Shown one piece after another: positions 16,289-25,789 of a DNA stretch of 64,000 nt. Origin of the DNA: an uncultured Flavobacteriales bacterium. GTDB lineage: Bacteria; Bacteroidota; Bacteroidia; Flavobacteriales_G; Salibacteraceae. Under the pieces are notes generated by a model. The model saw only the letters and a program-made list of their open reading frames with translations. It was not told the DNA's origin and made no database searches. Position 1 is the first letter of the stretch; every line of letters starts with the position of its first letter. The DNA is taken from positions 1 to 64,000 of the forward strand of contig CAJXNO010000014.1 in NCBI GenBank assembly GCA_913057205.1. Reading direction: 5' to 3'. A program made the translations under genes and the position numbers.

Positions 16289-17710
16289 CTACTGTTGCAC
16301 CGCAGCGGTCAGCACCGCTTCAAACTTGCTGATCACTTCCTGCTTTCGGGCTTCATCGAAATCGTTCATGAACAGGGAGAAAGCGATGCGCTCACCTTGT
16401 TCATTCGTTACGTAGCCTGCGTAGTTGCGCGTGCCTTTCATACTTCCACTCTTGCCCTTAACGTTACCTTGGAGCGCTGCGTCCTTGAAATACCATTTCA
16501 AGGTACCAACCTCACCGCCGATGGCAAGGCTTTCTTCATAGGCAGGAAATTGGGGATCCATGCTAGCAATGAATAACAACTGAACCACCTCATCGGCGCT
16601 CAAACGGTTCATGGGCGATGCCCCACTGCCGTCCATCATCCGCATGGCACGTATGGGGGCACGCTGCGTTTTGAGCTGCTGCTGAACGTATTCCAATCCG
16701 CCACTGATCTTTTTGTTCTCTTTCTGAGGATCCAGGGCGATTAGTACAGCTTCAGCGAAAAGATTTACGCTCTGTTGATTGATCAGCGTCACCAGCTCTT
16801 TCAAAGAAGGCGAAGTGATGATATGCAAGGTTTTGGTTTGATCCGGCCTATAGGGATCATAGTGTTGCTGATATTCGAGATCCATACCCAGTTTTTCCTG
16901 GAGCTCATGATGGAACGTGAAAACAGGGTCTGGGTCAGCAATCTTTACCACGAAATCTGATTGGTTGGCGGGGATGCTCCCCTCACCATAAACCAAGCGG
17001 GTCATTGGCGCACTGAAGAACCATGCATCATCCTTGTTTTCATTCGATGCTTCTATGCGATGCAAGAATTCATAAGGCTTGTCGGCGGGAAGTTCGGTGA
17101 TGAGTTCAGCCATACTTCCAGCTTCACCGCTTTTGAAATGTAGGGGGATGGTGTTATCCCTCCAAACCAACGCCGTTGGGGTAGCCCCAAAGTAGTTGCC
17201 CATATCTTCCCAGATGTAGCCTCGAGGGGTGTTGTGCGGGTAGTGAACAGAAAGGTCGTAGTGAACCTTGCCATTGATGGATTTGATCCCTGCCTTATCG
17301 AGGGTATACTTGATCTCACCGAGTACATCCTTTCCGGTAAAATAACGAGACCCTAGACTGGGGTCACCTGAAGCAACAATGATGAGGTCTCCGTTCAACA
17401 CGCCGTCCTGCACCGCTCCTGTGTGCAAGAATTTTGTCTCAAACCGATGGTCTACACCCAGGGTCTTCATTGCAACCCATGTGGTATAAAGCTTCATGAT
17501 GGATGCCGGTATCATCGCTCGCCCTGAGTTGTATTCAGCGAGCATCTGTCCATTGTCAACATTCATTGCCGTGAAGGCCAAGTGTCCGTGTGCAAATGCA
17601 GGATCAGCCGCAAGCTGTTGCAGCTGTTCTTCAACGGGATTCAGTGCACGGTCCTGTCCCATGAACGGATGAGCGAACAACAAGCAAAGAGCGAGGAGTA
17701 GGTGTTTCAT
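16289..17710 (-). CDS. dacB: D-alanyl-D-alanine carboxypeptidase/endopeptidase (PBP4, S13)
   Basis: A 473-residue periplasmic penicillin-binding protein of family S13, trimming or opening peptidoglycan cross-links. The signal peptide is MKHLLLALCLLFAHPFMGQ; an earlier in-frame start adds 23 residues ahead of it and is rejected. Active-site motifs: SxxK in PASIMKLYTTW (about 68-78), SxN in QQSVNLFAEAVL, and KSG in GKSGSMKGTRNYAG (equivalent to KTG). It lies on the opposite strand, one base past the paaH stop, and splits the paa genes; no functional link to phenylacetate is expected. Confidence 0.9.
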   Translation of the reverse strand: MKHLLLALCLLFAHPFMGQDRALNPVEEQLQQLAADPAFAHGHLAFTAMNVDNGQMLAEYNSGRAMIPASIMKLYTTWVAMKTLGVDHRFETKFLHTGAVQDGVLNGDLIIVASGDPSLGSRYFTGKDVLGEIKYTLDKAGIKSINGKVHYDLSVHYPHNTPRGYIWEDMGNYFGATPTALVWRDNTIPLHFKSGEAGSMAELITELPADKPYEFLHRIEASNENKDDAWFFSAPMTRLVYGEGSIPANQSDFVVKIADPDPVFTFHHELQEKLGMDLEYQQHYDPYRPDQTKTLHIITSPSLKELVTLINQQSVNLFAEAVLIALDPQKENKKISGGLEYVQQQLKTQRAPIRAMRMMDGSGASPMNRLSADEVVQLLFIASMDPQFPAYEESLAIGGEVGTLKWYFKDAALQGNVKGKSGSMKGTRNYAGYVTNEQGERIAFSLFMNDFDEARKQEVISKFEAVLTAAVQQ

Positions 17711-17813
17711 TTCGATCAAAATTGAGTGTGGTAAACCTAGTGAATTCCTGCGTTCAGAGCAGATGTAGCCACCATGCATTTTGTACTATTGTTCAACAAT
17801 CAAGCCAAGCAAG

Positions 17814-18248
17814 ATGAGTGATTCAGAAAAGCAAACCATGGCCACCAAGGTGGTGGATAAGATGTACAACAACGATCCATTCAGTCAATGGCTCGGTATC
17901 GAACGGGTAAAAGATGGTGCCGGCGATTCGGTATTGCGCATGACCGTACGAAAGGAGATGCTCAACGGCTTCGCGATCGCGCATGGCGGTATCACCTATT
18001 CCTTGGCGGATTCTGCACTGGCCTTTGCTTCCAATGGCTACGGACAAATGGCGGTTTCGGTAGAAACGTCCATTTCCCACACTGCACAGGTCAAAGAAGG
18101 AGATGCGCTCACCACCTCTGTTCGCGAGGTGAGCCTAACCCGCAAGATTGGCGTGTACTACATCGATATTCACAACCAAAACCAAGAGCTGGTAGCCACC
18201 TTCAAAGGCACGGTTTATCGTACCGGCAAGGATTGGTTTCCGGAATAG
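17814..18248 (+). CDS. paaI: Hotdog-fold thioesterase PaaI
   Basis: A 144-residue acyl-CoA thioesterase that rescues CoA from stalled ring-hydroxylated phenylacetyl-CoA intermediates. The core motif NGFAIAHGGITYSLADSALA (about 52-71) holds the HGG and Asp positions of the PaaI family, and the length is typical. MSDSEKQTM is chosen over a start 11 codons upstream, which falls in sequence with no family match. It is followed 37 bases later by the thiolase gene. Confidence 0.9.
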   Translation: MSDSEKQTMATKVVDKMYNNDPFSQWLGIERVKDGAGDSVLRMTVRKEMLNGFAIAHGGITYSLADSALAFASNGYGQMAVSVETSISHTAQVKEGDALTTSVREVSLTRKIGVYYIDIHNQNQELVATFKGTVYRTGKDWFPE

Positions 18249-18285
18249 GGGAATAGTCCCACCTTTGCACAAACTTTTCAAAACC

Positions 18286-19494
18286 ATGAGAGACGCATTC
18301 ATCGTTGACGCCATCCGTACCCCAATCGGGAAATTTCAAGGGACCCTTGCTCCTGTACGAACAGACGACTTGGCTGCATTGGTAATCAAGGAGCTGATGA
18401 GCCGCAACGGTGGCGTTGATTGGGAACAAGTGGATGACGTGATCCTCGGCTGTGCCAATCAAGCCGGTGAAGACAACCGCAATGTGGCCCGCATGGCCCT
18501 GCTGTTGGCGGGTATGCCTTGGAAGGTGCCCGGAGAAACGGTGAACCGACTGTGCAGCTCAGGCATGAGTGCGGCCATCCATGCCCGCCGAGCGATCGCG
18601 GTCAATGAAGGAGACCTTTTCGTTACCGGTGGTGTGGAGCACATGACGCGCGGACCATGGGTCATGAGCAAGGCCTCCAAACCTTTCGGCAACGATAGCA
18701 AGCTCTATGATTCCAGTTTCGGTTGGCGTTTCGTGAATAAGAAGATGCATGACCTCTACGGTACCCACGCGATGGGGGAGACTGCAGAGAACTTGGTGGA
18801 TCAATTCAAGATCTCCCGTGAAGATCAAGATGCCTTTGCCTATTGGTCGCAAATGAAGGCTTCGGAAGCACGTGCGAACGGACGTTTGGCGGAGGAGATC
18901 GTAGCGGTAGCAATCCCCCGCCGCAAGCAAGACCCACTGATCTTTGATCAGGATGAATTCATCAAAGAGACCACCACGCCAGAGATCCTCGCGAAGCTGC
19001 GTCCCGTCTTCCGTGCAGAAGGTGGCTCCGTTACCGCTGGTAATGCTTCAGGGTTGAATGACGGTGCCGCAGCCATGCTCATCGCCAGTGAAGAAGGCTT
19101 GAAACGACATCAACTCACCCCAAAAGCGCGCATTGTATCGTCTGGGGTGTCGGGCGTGGAGCCGCGCATCATGGGCATCGGTCCGGTAGACGCCTCTAAG
19201 CTTGCCTTAAAGCGGGCGGGATTGACCTTGGATGACATGGATATCCTGGAATTCAACGAAGCCTTTGCTGTACAGACTTTGGCGGTAACAAGGGAGCTGG
19301 GTGTAGCAGATAATGACCCCCGCATCAACCCGAACGGCGGTGCCATCGCTATTGGACACCCACTGGGAATGACCGGTTCACGCATCTTGCAAACCGCAGC
19401 CATTGAGCTGCACAAGCAAAACAAGCGCTATGCCTTGGTGGCCATGTGCGTGGGGGTCGGACAAGGTTATGCAACCATCATCGAACGCGTCTGA
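18286..19494 (+). CDS. paaJ: Thiolase, 3-oxoadipyl-CoA type (PaaJ)
   Basis: A 402-residue thiolase that cleaves 3-oxoadipyl-CoA and 3-oxo-5,6-dehydrosuberyl-CoA, the last step of the phenylacetate route. The acylated Cys lies in NRLCSSGMSAAIHARRA (about 87-103), the His in IGHPLGMTGSR and the second Cys in CVGVGQGYATIIE near the C-terminus; NEAFAVQ is also present. The start MRDAFIVDAIRTPIGK matches the family. A weak promoter (CACCTTTG, 18260-18267) lies just upstream. The stop overlaps the era start by one base. Confidence 0.92.
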   Translation: MRDAFIVDAIRTPIGKFQGTLAPVRTDDLAALVIKELMSRNGGVDWEQVDDVILGCANQAGEDNRNVARMALLLAGMPWKVPGETVNRLCSSGMSAAIHARRAIAVNEGDLFVTGGVEHMTRGPWVMSKASKPFGNDSKLYDSSFGWRFVNKKMHDLYGTHAMGETAENLVDQFKISREDQDAFAYWSQMKASEARANGRLAEEIVAVAIPRRKQDPLIFDQDEFIKETTTPEILAKLRPVFRAEGGSVTAGNASGLNDGAAAMLIASEEGLKRHQLTPKARIVSSGVSGVEPRIMGIGPVDASKLALKRAGLTLDDMDILEFNEAFAVQTLAVTRELGVADNDPRINPNGGAIAIGHPLGMTGSRILQTAAIELHKQNKRYALVAMCVGVGQGYATIIERV

Positions 19495-20372
19495 TGGCTC
19501 ACCACTCCGGCTTCGTCAACATCATCGGTCACCCGAACGTGGGGAAGAGTTCCTTGCTCAACGCCTTCATCGGCGAACGCTTGGCGATCATCAACCCCAA
19601 AGCACAGACCACCCGCCACCGCATCTTTGGGATCTACAATGACGACGACTACCAGATCGTATTCTCCGACACCCCTGGGGTGATCGATCCGGCATACAAG
19701 ATGCAGGAGAGCATGATGGGTTTCGTGAAGGAGGCCATGCAAGATGCAGATGTATTCTTGTTCATGGTTGAGATCGGACAGAAGCATTTCAAGGATCCGA
19801 GCATCCTCGCACAGCTTCAGAAGGCGGAGGTGCCGGTTTACGTGGTCATCAACAAGATCGATACCGGAGATCAAGCAGGTCTTGAAGCAAGTGTTGCACA
19901 TTGGAAGGAACAGATCCCCAACGCTCGGCAGGTGGTGCCGCTGTCGGTAACGGAGGGCTTCAATGTAGCGCAGTTATTCGCGGCCATCAAGGAAGATATC
20001 CCCGCGGGACCAGAGTGGTTTCCGAAGGATCAATTGACGGATAAGAACGATCGTTTCATCACCTCAGAAGTGATCAGGGAACGCATCCTAAGCAACTTCA
20101 AGCAAGAGATCCCTTATGCCGTTCAAGTAGAGGTAGACGCATTCAAGGAAGAAGAGCAAATCATTCGCATAAGAGCAACCATCATCGTAGCCCGAGACAG
20201 CCAGAAGTCCATCGTGGTGGGCAAGGGAGGAAGCATGATCAAGCGCGTTGGCATGGAAGCACGCAAGGCCTTGGAGAAGTACTACGGTAAGAAGGTTTTC
20301 CTAGAGACCTTTGTCAAGGTAGACAAAGACTGGCGCGACGATGAGCGAAAGTTGAAGCGCTACGGCTATTGA
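19494..20372 (+). CDS. era: GTPase Era
   Basis: A 292-residue ribosome-assembly GTPase that binds the 3' end of 16S rRNA. G1 GHPNVGKSS (11-19), G2 QTTRHRIFG, G3 DTPG and G4 NKID are all present. The C-terminal KH domain has GKGGSMIKRVGMEARKALEK. The start overlaps the thiolase stop (TGATG), so at least some era transcript comes from the paa unit. der follows after 59 bases with its own promoter. Confidence 0.97.
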   Translation: MAHHSGFVNIIGHPNVGKSSLLNAFIGERLAIINPKAQTTRHRIFGIYNDDDYQIVFSDTPGVIDPAYKMQESMMGFVKEAMQDADVFLFMVEIGQKHFKDPSILAQLQKAEVPVYVVINKIDTGDQAGLEASVAHWKEQIPNARQVVPLSVTEGFNVAQLFAAIKEDIPAGPEWFPKDQLTDKNDRFITSEVIRERILSNFKQEIPYAVQVEVDAFKEEEQIIRIRATIIVARDSQKSIVVGKGGSMIKRVGMEARKALEKYYGKKVFLETFVKVDKDWRDDERKLKRYGY

Positions 20373-20414
20373 TCTTCAGCCACTGAAATCTGAGTCTTCA
20401 CGCTGAAAAGAAGC

Positions 20415-20422
20415 CTACCTTT
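20415..20422 (+). promoter_or_regulatory. -7 box of der
   Basis: TACCTTTG is an exact TAnnTTTG box ending nine bases before the der ATG. The transcript would be leaderless or nearly so. No clear -33 element is seen. Confidence 0.45.
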
Positions 20423-20431
20423 GCCCTCCTT

Positions 20432-21733
20432 ATGGCATTGGTAGCAATCATCGGTAGACCGAACGTTGGGAAGTCGACCCTTTTCAATCGACTTGTTGGA
20501 AGAAGACAAGCGATCGTGGATGAATATTCCGGGGTGACTCGTGATCGGCATTATGGTTTATCCGATTGGGGTGGACGCACGTTCTCGTTGATCGACACGG
20601 GCGGCTACGTCTCTGAAACGGAAGACCTCTTCGAAAAAGAAATCGCCAAGCAGGTGAAGATCGCGATGGAAGAGGCTAACTTGATCCTTTTCGTTTGCGA
20701 TTCCCGTCAAGGCCTCAACGACCTCGATCGCGACGTGTCGCGTTTGCTTCGCCAGAGCAAGAAGCCGGTGATGATGGTCGCCAACAAGGTGGATAACCCA
20801 GGCATGGAAGCCGAGAGCTTTGAATTCTATGAGTTGGGCTTTGAAAAGATCTATCCCGTATCGGCGATGACTGGAACAGGAACAGGCGACCTGCTCGACG
20901 ACCTGATCAAGTTATTACCTGAAGAAGAAGAACAAGAAGAAAGCGACTTGCCTCGGATATCCATTGTAGGTAGACCGAATGCTGGGAAGTCTTCCTTGGT
21001 GAATGCACTCCTCGGTCATGATCGCAACATCGTTACCGACATCGCAGGCACTACCCGAGATACCATTGATACTCACTACAATGCCTACGGCTTTGATTTC
21101 ATGTTGGTGGATACCGCGGGGATCAGAAAGAAGGCGAAGGTGCATGAAGACCTGGAGTTCTACTCCGTGATGCGCGCCATTCGCGCGATCGAACACGCCG
21201 ACGTTTGCGTGTTGATGATCGATGCCGTTGAAGGCATCGGACAGCAAGACCTCAACATTTTTAGTTTGATCCAGAAGAACCGCAAAGGGGTGGTGGTGCT
21301 GATCAATAAATGGGACCTTGTGGAGAAGGAAACCAATACCGCGAAGGAGATGGAAGATGAGATCCGGAAGCGGTTTGCACCGTTTGCAGATATTCCGATC
21401 CTCTTCACCTCTGTGACCGAGAAGCAACGCATCCACAAGGCCTTGGAAACGGCGCTAGAGGTATACAAGAACCGAACACAGCGCATCAAGACCCACAAAC
21501 TGAACGAGGTGATGCTGCCGATCATCGAACATACACCTCCGCCAGCAACCAAAGGCAAGTACATCAAGATTAAGTACGTGCAGCAGTTACCAACGCACGC
21601 TCCCACTTTCGCTTTCTACTGCAACCTGCCGCAGTACATCAAGGACCCGTACCGCCGATTCGTAGAGAACCAACTGCGCATGCATTTCAGTTTGACCGGC
21701 GTTCCGATTCAGATCTTCTTCCGTAAGAAGTAG
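20432..21733 (+). CDS. der: GTPase Der (EngA)
   Basis: A 433-residue tandem GTPase for 50S subunit assembly. G-domain 1 begins [20 protein letters not shown] (5-24) with DTGG and NKVD. G-domain 2 carries [16 protein letters not shown] (about 178-193), DTAGIRKK and [11 protein letters not shown]-terminal KH-like domain ends with the short basic tail FFRKK. The second G1 motif has Ala (RPNAGKS), as in many homologues. Length and architecture are canonical. Confidence 0.97.
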   Translation: MALVAIIGRPNVGKSTLFNRLVGRRQAIVDEYSGVTRDRHYGLSDWGGRTFSLIDTGGYVSETEDLFEKEIAKQVKIAMEEANLILFVCDSRQGLNDLDRDVSRLLRQSKKPVMMVANKVDNPGMEAESFEFYELGFEKIYPVSAMTGTGTGDLLDDLIKLLPEEEEQEESDLPRISIVGRPNAGKSSLVNALLGHDRNIVTDIAGTTRDTIDTHYNAYGFDFMLVDTAGIRKKAKVHEDLEFYSVMRAIRAIEHADVCVLMIDAVEGIGQQDLNIFSLIQKNRKGVVVLINKWDLVEKETNTAKEMEDEIRKRFAPFADIPILFTSVTEKQRIHKALETALEVYKNRTQRIKTHKLNEVMLPIIEHTPPPATKGKYIKIKYVQQLPTHAPTFAFYCNLPQYIKDPYRRFVENQLRMHFSLTGVPIQIFFRKK

Positions 21734-21797
21734 GTCAGGAATCCTCGCATTAAGCATTCCTAACAAGGTCAGAACCATGTGCTCAAGTAGTATGTTA

Positions 21798-21805
21798 TAT
21801 CTTTG
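21798..21805 (+). promoter_or_regulatory. -7 box of HYC_CC_PP gene
   Basis: TATCTTTG lies four bases before the ATG at 21810, where the transcript start itself is expected. It supports the chosen start and a leaderless message for the metal-linked module. Confidence 0.45.
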
Positions 21806-21809
21806 CAGC

Positions 21810-22196
21810 ATGCGATTGACCGCTTTCATATGGGCATTTTTTTACCTCATGAGCGCTGTGGGCTATGGCGCTGAGGTACACTACTGCCTTGGTCAAGTGT
21901 CTGAAGTTTCCTACATCTGGTTTGATGCTTCATGCGTTTGCGACGAGGCGGGCGACGAGGTCAAGCGCAAGATGAATTGCTGCGAGGATGAGCGCTTCTT
22001 TGTGCAACTCGAAGACGATCATCAACACAAGACGACTACAGCGCTCATTACGGTTCAGGTGGCACAAGAACGAAGCCTTTTGTCCATCCAACAACCTGAA
22101 GCGGATCAAGCCACCCCCGTCCATTTTACAGACCGAGCGCCCCCGTCCACGAAGGAACGCTTGATCGCCCTTCATCGATTGACCTTCTATGCTTGA
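21810..22196 (+). CDS. HYC_CC_PP family exported protein
   Basis: A 128-residue protein with an N-terminal signal or anchor helix (MRLTAFIWAFFYLMSAVGYG). The three marks that name this Bacteroidota family are present: VHYCLGQ (about 23-29), a Cys pair in MNCCEDE (about 54-60) and a late PP in RAPPS. The Cys/His content suggests metal binding. It opens a three-gene run with a secreted HMA-domain protein and a TonB-dependent receptor, a grouping I recall around copper- or zinc-related loci. The precise role is unknown. A start 11 codons upstream would precede the promoter box and is rejected. Confidence 0.75.
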   Translation: MRLTAFIWAFFYLMSAVGYGAEVHYCLGQVSEVSYIWFDASCVCDEAGDEVKRKMNCCEDERFFVQLEDDHQHKTTTALITVQVAQERSLLSIQQPEADQATPVHFTDRAPPSTKERLIALHRLTFYA

Positions 22197-22259
22197 TGGA
22201 TTCCTTCTCCTAGAGGTTGAGGAGCATCCATTCATTTATATCGCATAGAACATTCAATC

Positions 22260-22610
22260 ATGAAATCATTTATCATCAGCATCATTACCCTCCTTGTCGC
22301 TTTGGTTAGCACAGGTGAGGTCCAAGCACAGAAGAAAGTAATAGAAGATACCCTCCATGTAAAAGGCGTCTGCGGCATGTGCAAGGAGCGCATTGAAGAA
22401 GCGGCCTACGGTAAGGGAGTGAAATATGTGAGTTGGGACAAAGCCACCGATAAGTTGGCGATCGCCTATCGCTCAGATAAGACCTCCATGGAAGAGGTAG
22501 AAGAGCGCATCCTCCAGGCAGGACACAGCACTGAGAATAAAGATGCAAAGCCCGAAGACTACGAGAAGCTTCCGATGTGTTGTCGCTATCAGGTAAAGGA
22601 GAAACACTGA
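22260..22610 (+). CDS. Secreted heavy-metal-associated (HMA) protein
   Basis: A 116-residue exported protein. Signal peptide MKSFIISIITLLVALVSTGE, then an HMA ferredoxin-like domain with the metal motif VKGVCGMCKERIEEAA (CGMC, about residues 38-41) and a further CC in KLPMCCRY near the C-terminus. HMA domains bind soft metals such as Cu(I). Here the domain is periplasmic instead of part of a P-type ATPase, and it sits eight bases before a TonB receptor gene, so a metal hand-off or sensing role at the envelope is inferred. Confidence 0.8.
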   Translation: MKSFIISIITLLVALVSTGEVQAQKKVIEDTLHVKGVCGMCKERIEEAAYGKGVKYVSWDKATDKLAIAYRSDKTSMEEVEERILQAGHSTENKDAKPEDYEKLPMCCRYQVKEKH

Positions 22611-22617
22611 TCCTGCC

Positions 22618-24834
22618 ATGAAACGTATGCTTGTATTTCTGCCGCTGCTGATGTTGGTGGCATCGGTCACGGCACAGGAGAAGGTGAGCGGCGTGGTTAT
22701 TGAAGAGACCAAAGAAGGTCGGTTCAATCCCATTCCTTTTGCTAATGTCTACTGGTTGGGTACTCAATTGGGTACCACCACGGATACCACGGGCTATTTT
22801 GAGATCGATCCTCATCCGGATACGGAAAAACTCGTATTCAGCTACGTTGGTTACCGAACGGATACTGTCAAGATCAAACGACCAGATCAACTCACCATGG
22901 TCCTCAAACGAGAGCAGGTGTTGGATGCGGTTGAAGTAACCTACCGAGAGAAGTCCACCGAGATCAGCTACATGGACCCCATCAAGACAGAGAACATTGG
23001 GGAAGAGGAACTGTATAAAGCAGCCTGCTGCAACCTTTCAGAGAGCTTTGAAACGAATCCGTCTGTTGATGTTGCCTTCACCGACGCGGTTACCGGAACC
23101 AAGCAGATCTACATGTTGGGTCTGGATGGAAAATACACACAGATCACCCGTGAGGCCATTCCAGACGTGCGGGGCTTGGCTTCCATTCAAGGGTTAACTT
23201 ACACCCCTGGTGTCTGGATTGAAGGAATCCAACTCAACAAGGGTGCTGGTTCGGTAGCTACGGGTTTTGAAAGCATCACCGGACAGATCAATGTTGAGAT
23301 GCACAAACCGGAGATGGCAGACCGTTGGTTTTTGAATGGCTATGCCAATCAAGGGGGTAGAACCGAGTTGAACCTGCTTACATCCCATAAGCTCAGTGAC
23401 AAAGTGAGTACAGGTTTCTTACTTCACGGGAACCTACGCCCCTTGGAAGTGAATGGAAATGGCGATAGCTTCTTGGATTTCCCAACCGGACATTCAGTGA
23501 ACTTGCTCAATCGATGGAAGTTCAGCAATAACAAAGGATGGATGGGGCAGGTTGGCATGCGGGTTATCCAAGAAGAGCGTCAGGGCGGACAGTCAGAGAA
23601 CGAGATAAGCAATCCTTATCGTCTCGGATGGCAGACCAACCGATACGAGGCCTGGGCAAAGAGTGGATACGTTTTTCCTGAGGCTAAGTACAACAGCGTG
23701 GGATTCAGAGGGAAAGCGGTGCAGCACCTGCAACGCAGCTACTTCGGAGACCAAAGCTATGTGGGCTTGCAAGAATCTGGATATGTGAACGGGATCTTTC
23801 AATCGATCATAGGAACGAGCACCCACAAGTATCGTACGGGCTTGAGCCTGCAATATGATCGGTTCGATGAGCAATTGGACTCCTTGCAGTTCCAGCGCCA
23901 AGAGATTGTCCCAGGGGCATTCGTGGAATATACCTTCACTTACTTCACGAAGTTTTCTTTGGTAGCTGGTTTGCGCGCCGATCATCACAATTACTATGGT
24001 CTATTCTTCACGCCACGTCTGCACTTGCGTTATGAAATCGTGGAGGGGAGCGTCTTGCGTGCTTCAGGAGGCAGGGGGCAACGAACCGCCAACGTGATCG
24101 CAGAGAATTTTGGCCTGTTGGCCTCGTCACGCTCTTGGGATATTCAAGGAGATCCGAACGTTCCAGGCTTTGGACTTCAACCGGAGATTGCTTGGAATGC
24201 AGGCTTGAACTTCACCCAGAACCTCCGGATCAATTATCGACCAGGCACGTTTGCAGTAGACTTCTACCATACCGAGTTTGAGCAACAAAGCGTCGTAGAC
24301 ATGGAAGACCCCAGAGAGGTGGCGATCTATGACCTCGATGGGCGAAGCTATGCCACCAGCCTACAGGTGCAGTTCGATTATGAATTGATCCGCAGACTGG
24401 ATGTGCGCTTGGCTTACCGTTGGTTTGATGTAATGACCACTTATGACGGACTGCTCTTGAGAAAGCCCTATGTTGCGAAGCATCGAGCATTCGCCAATTT
24501 GGCGTATGAAACCACTTCAGGCTGGAAGTTCGACTATACCATCCAGTGGCAAGGACCAAAACGCATACCGAGTACGGCAGCAAATCCAGCGACGTTTCAG
24601 CGCGGAACCCAATCACCAGATCTGGTCTTGATGAATACGCAGATCACCAAGTCTTGGAAAGACAAGTATGCGGTATATGTTGGGGTAGAGAACATAACAA
24701 ATGTCCAGCAGCCCAATCCGGTCATTGCAGACGGTGAGCCCTTCGGTCCGTTCTTTGATGCTTCCATGATCTGGGGACCGATCTTCGGCCGGATGGCTTA
24801 TTTCGGTTTCCGATTGAAAGGAGGAGCTAGATAA
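22618..24834 (+). CDS. TonB-dependent receptor, metal-linked context
   Basis: A 738-residue outer-membrane receptor. Signal peptide MKRMLVFLPLLMLVASVTAQ, a carboxypeptidase-regulatory-like domain (VSGVVIEETKEGRFNPIPFA, then FSYVGYRTD), a plug domain with a Cys pair in YKAACCNLSESFETNPSVDV, and a 22-strand-type barrel ending FGFRLKGGAR. The plug lacks an obvious ligand signature, but the gene follows an HYC_CC_PP and an HMA gene within 8 bases, so a metal or metallophore ligand is the best guess. The last eight bases overlap the convergent lipid-kinase gene. Confidence 0.85.
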   Translation: MKRMLVFLPLLMLVASVTAQEKVSGVVIEETKEGRFNPIPFANVYWLGTQLGTTTDTTGYFEIDPHPDTEKLVFSYVGYRTDTVKIKRPDQLTMVLKREQVLDAVEVTYREKSTEISYMDPIKTENIGEEELYKAACCNLSESFETNPSVDVAFTDAVTGTKQIYMLGLDGKYTQITREAIPDVRGLASIQGLTYTPGVWIEGIQLNKGAGSVATGFESITGQINVEMHKPEMADRWFLNGYANQGGRTELNLLTSHKLSDKVSTGFLLHGNLRPLEVNGNGDSFLDFPTGHSVNLLNRWKFSNNKGWMGQVGMRVIQEERQGGQSENEISNPYRLGWQTNRYEAWAKSGYVFPEAKYNSVGFRGKAVQHLQRSYFGDQSYVGLQESGYVNGIFQSIIGTSTHKYRTGLSLQYDRFDEQLDSLQFQRQEIVPGAFVEYTFTYFTKFSLVAGLRADHHNYYGLFFTPRLHLRYEIVEGSVLRASGGRGQRTANVIAENFGLLASSRSWDIQGDPNVPGFGLQPEIAWNAGLNFTQNLRINYRPGTFAVDFYHTEFEQQSVVDMEDPREVAIYDLDGRSYATSLQVQFDYELIRRLDVRLAYRWFDVMTTYDGLLLRKPYVAKHRAFANLAYETTSGWKFDYTIQWQGPKRIPSTAANPATFQRGTQSPDLVLMNTQITKSWKDKYAVYVGVENITNVQQPNPVIADGEPFGPFFDASMIWGPIFGRMAYFGFRLKGGAR

Positions 24835-25723
24835 GCTGGAGTGCGTCTGACGACTTCTTGTAGGAGATGCGCTCACCCGCTTCGAGGGTAACCAGGTATT
24901 CACCATCGGCCTCAATGCTGAAAGGACCTTGCATCACTACTATCGTCAATTGTTCGGCGCGTTGATAACTTACCCTAGGGTCTTTCACTTCTTGGCAACG
25001 TTGCAAGGTGCTTTGGTAGCGGAGAAAGTCAAGGACCCCTACGTTACCGATGTTGGTCAAGGCGAAGCCTGCGTGCGTGAGATCCGCTTGTGGACATAGT
25101 CCCAGTCCATTTCCTGCGTACTTTCCATTGCCCAGCGCTAGAAGGAAGGGTTTAGCTTCCAAGGCTGCACTGGAATCATCGATGTGCATGTTGACGTGCG
25201 GGGCTCGGTAGCGCGCCAACCAATGCAGAATGGCGGTGTAGTAATTTACAGCAGGTGGTATCTTAAACTTTCTGCGGTTTACCAGCTGTGCGATCTCAGC
25301 ACCGATACCAGCTGTACTTATGTTCAGGGCATAGCGCTGATGGTCCTTCCATTGGATGTCGAGAACGCGAATGTTGCTTGCTTGACCTGAAGTGAACGCG
25401 GCATAAATCTCACTCGCCAGCAGCGGACGTCGAATGCGCATGAAGTCATTGCCAGAACCGCCCCCAATGGGTGTAAATGTTGGACGTTTGCTTGGCGGAA
25501 GCTTCATCAGTCCGTTCACCACCTCATGGTGGGTTCCATCGCCTCCACAGGATACCACTAGATCATAGTCGCTTGCAGCTTGAGCGAGTCCTTCAGCATG
25601 ACCCATACCTTCGGTGAGCTGGATATGGAGTTCAAATACCTTGCTCTTTGCAAGGTTGCTCCAACTGCTTTCCGTGAGGCTTTTCAAGTGTGATCGGCCG
25701 TGTATGATCAGGCATACCTTCAT
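24827..25723 (-). CDS. Diacylglycerol/sphingosine kinase-like lipid kinase
   Basis: A 298-residue cytoplasmic lipid kinase of the DAGK catalytic/LCB5/YegS family. The nucleotide loop SCGGDGTHHEVVNGLM (about 58-73) and PIGGGSGNDFMRIRRP (about 88-103) are diagnostic. The start MKVCLIIHGRSHLKSL puts the first beta strand in place; a start 25 codons upstream is rejected. Likely substrates are diacylglycerol or, in Bacteroidota, sphingoid bases; sequence alone does not decide. It overlaps the convergent TonB gene by eight bases. Confidence 0.85.
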   Translation of the reverse strand: MKVCLIIHGRSHLKSLTESSWSNLAKSKVFELHIQLTEGMGHAEGLAQAASDYDLVVSCGGDGTHHEVVNGLMKLPPSKRPTFTPIGGGSGNDFMRIRRPLLASEIYAAFTSGQASNIRVLDIQWKDHQRYALNISTAGIGAEIAQLVNRRKFKIPPAVNYYTAILHWLARYRAPHVNMHIDDSSAALEAKPFLLALGNGKYAGNGLGLCPQADLTHAGFALTNIGNVGVLDFLRYQSTLQRCQEVKDPRVSYQRAEQLTIVVMQGPFSIEADGEYLVTLEAGERISYKKSSDALQLI

Positions 25724-25789
25724 GACGTTCAACGATGTGCGCCAAAATAAGCGTTTTGTGATTGTGCCGAAATGCGTTAAGATCGTAAC

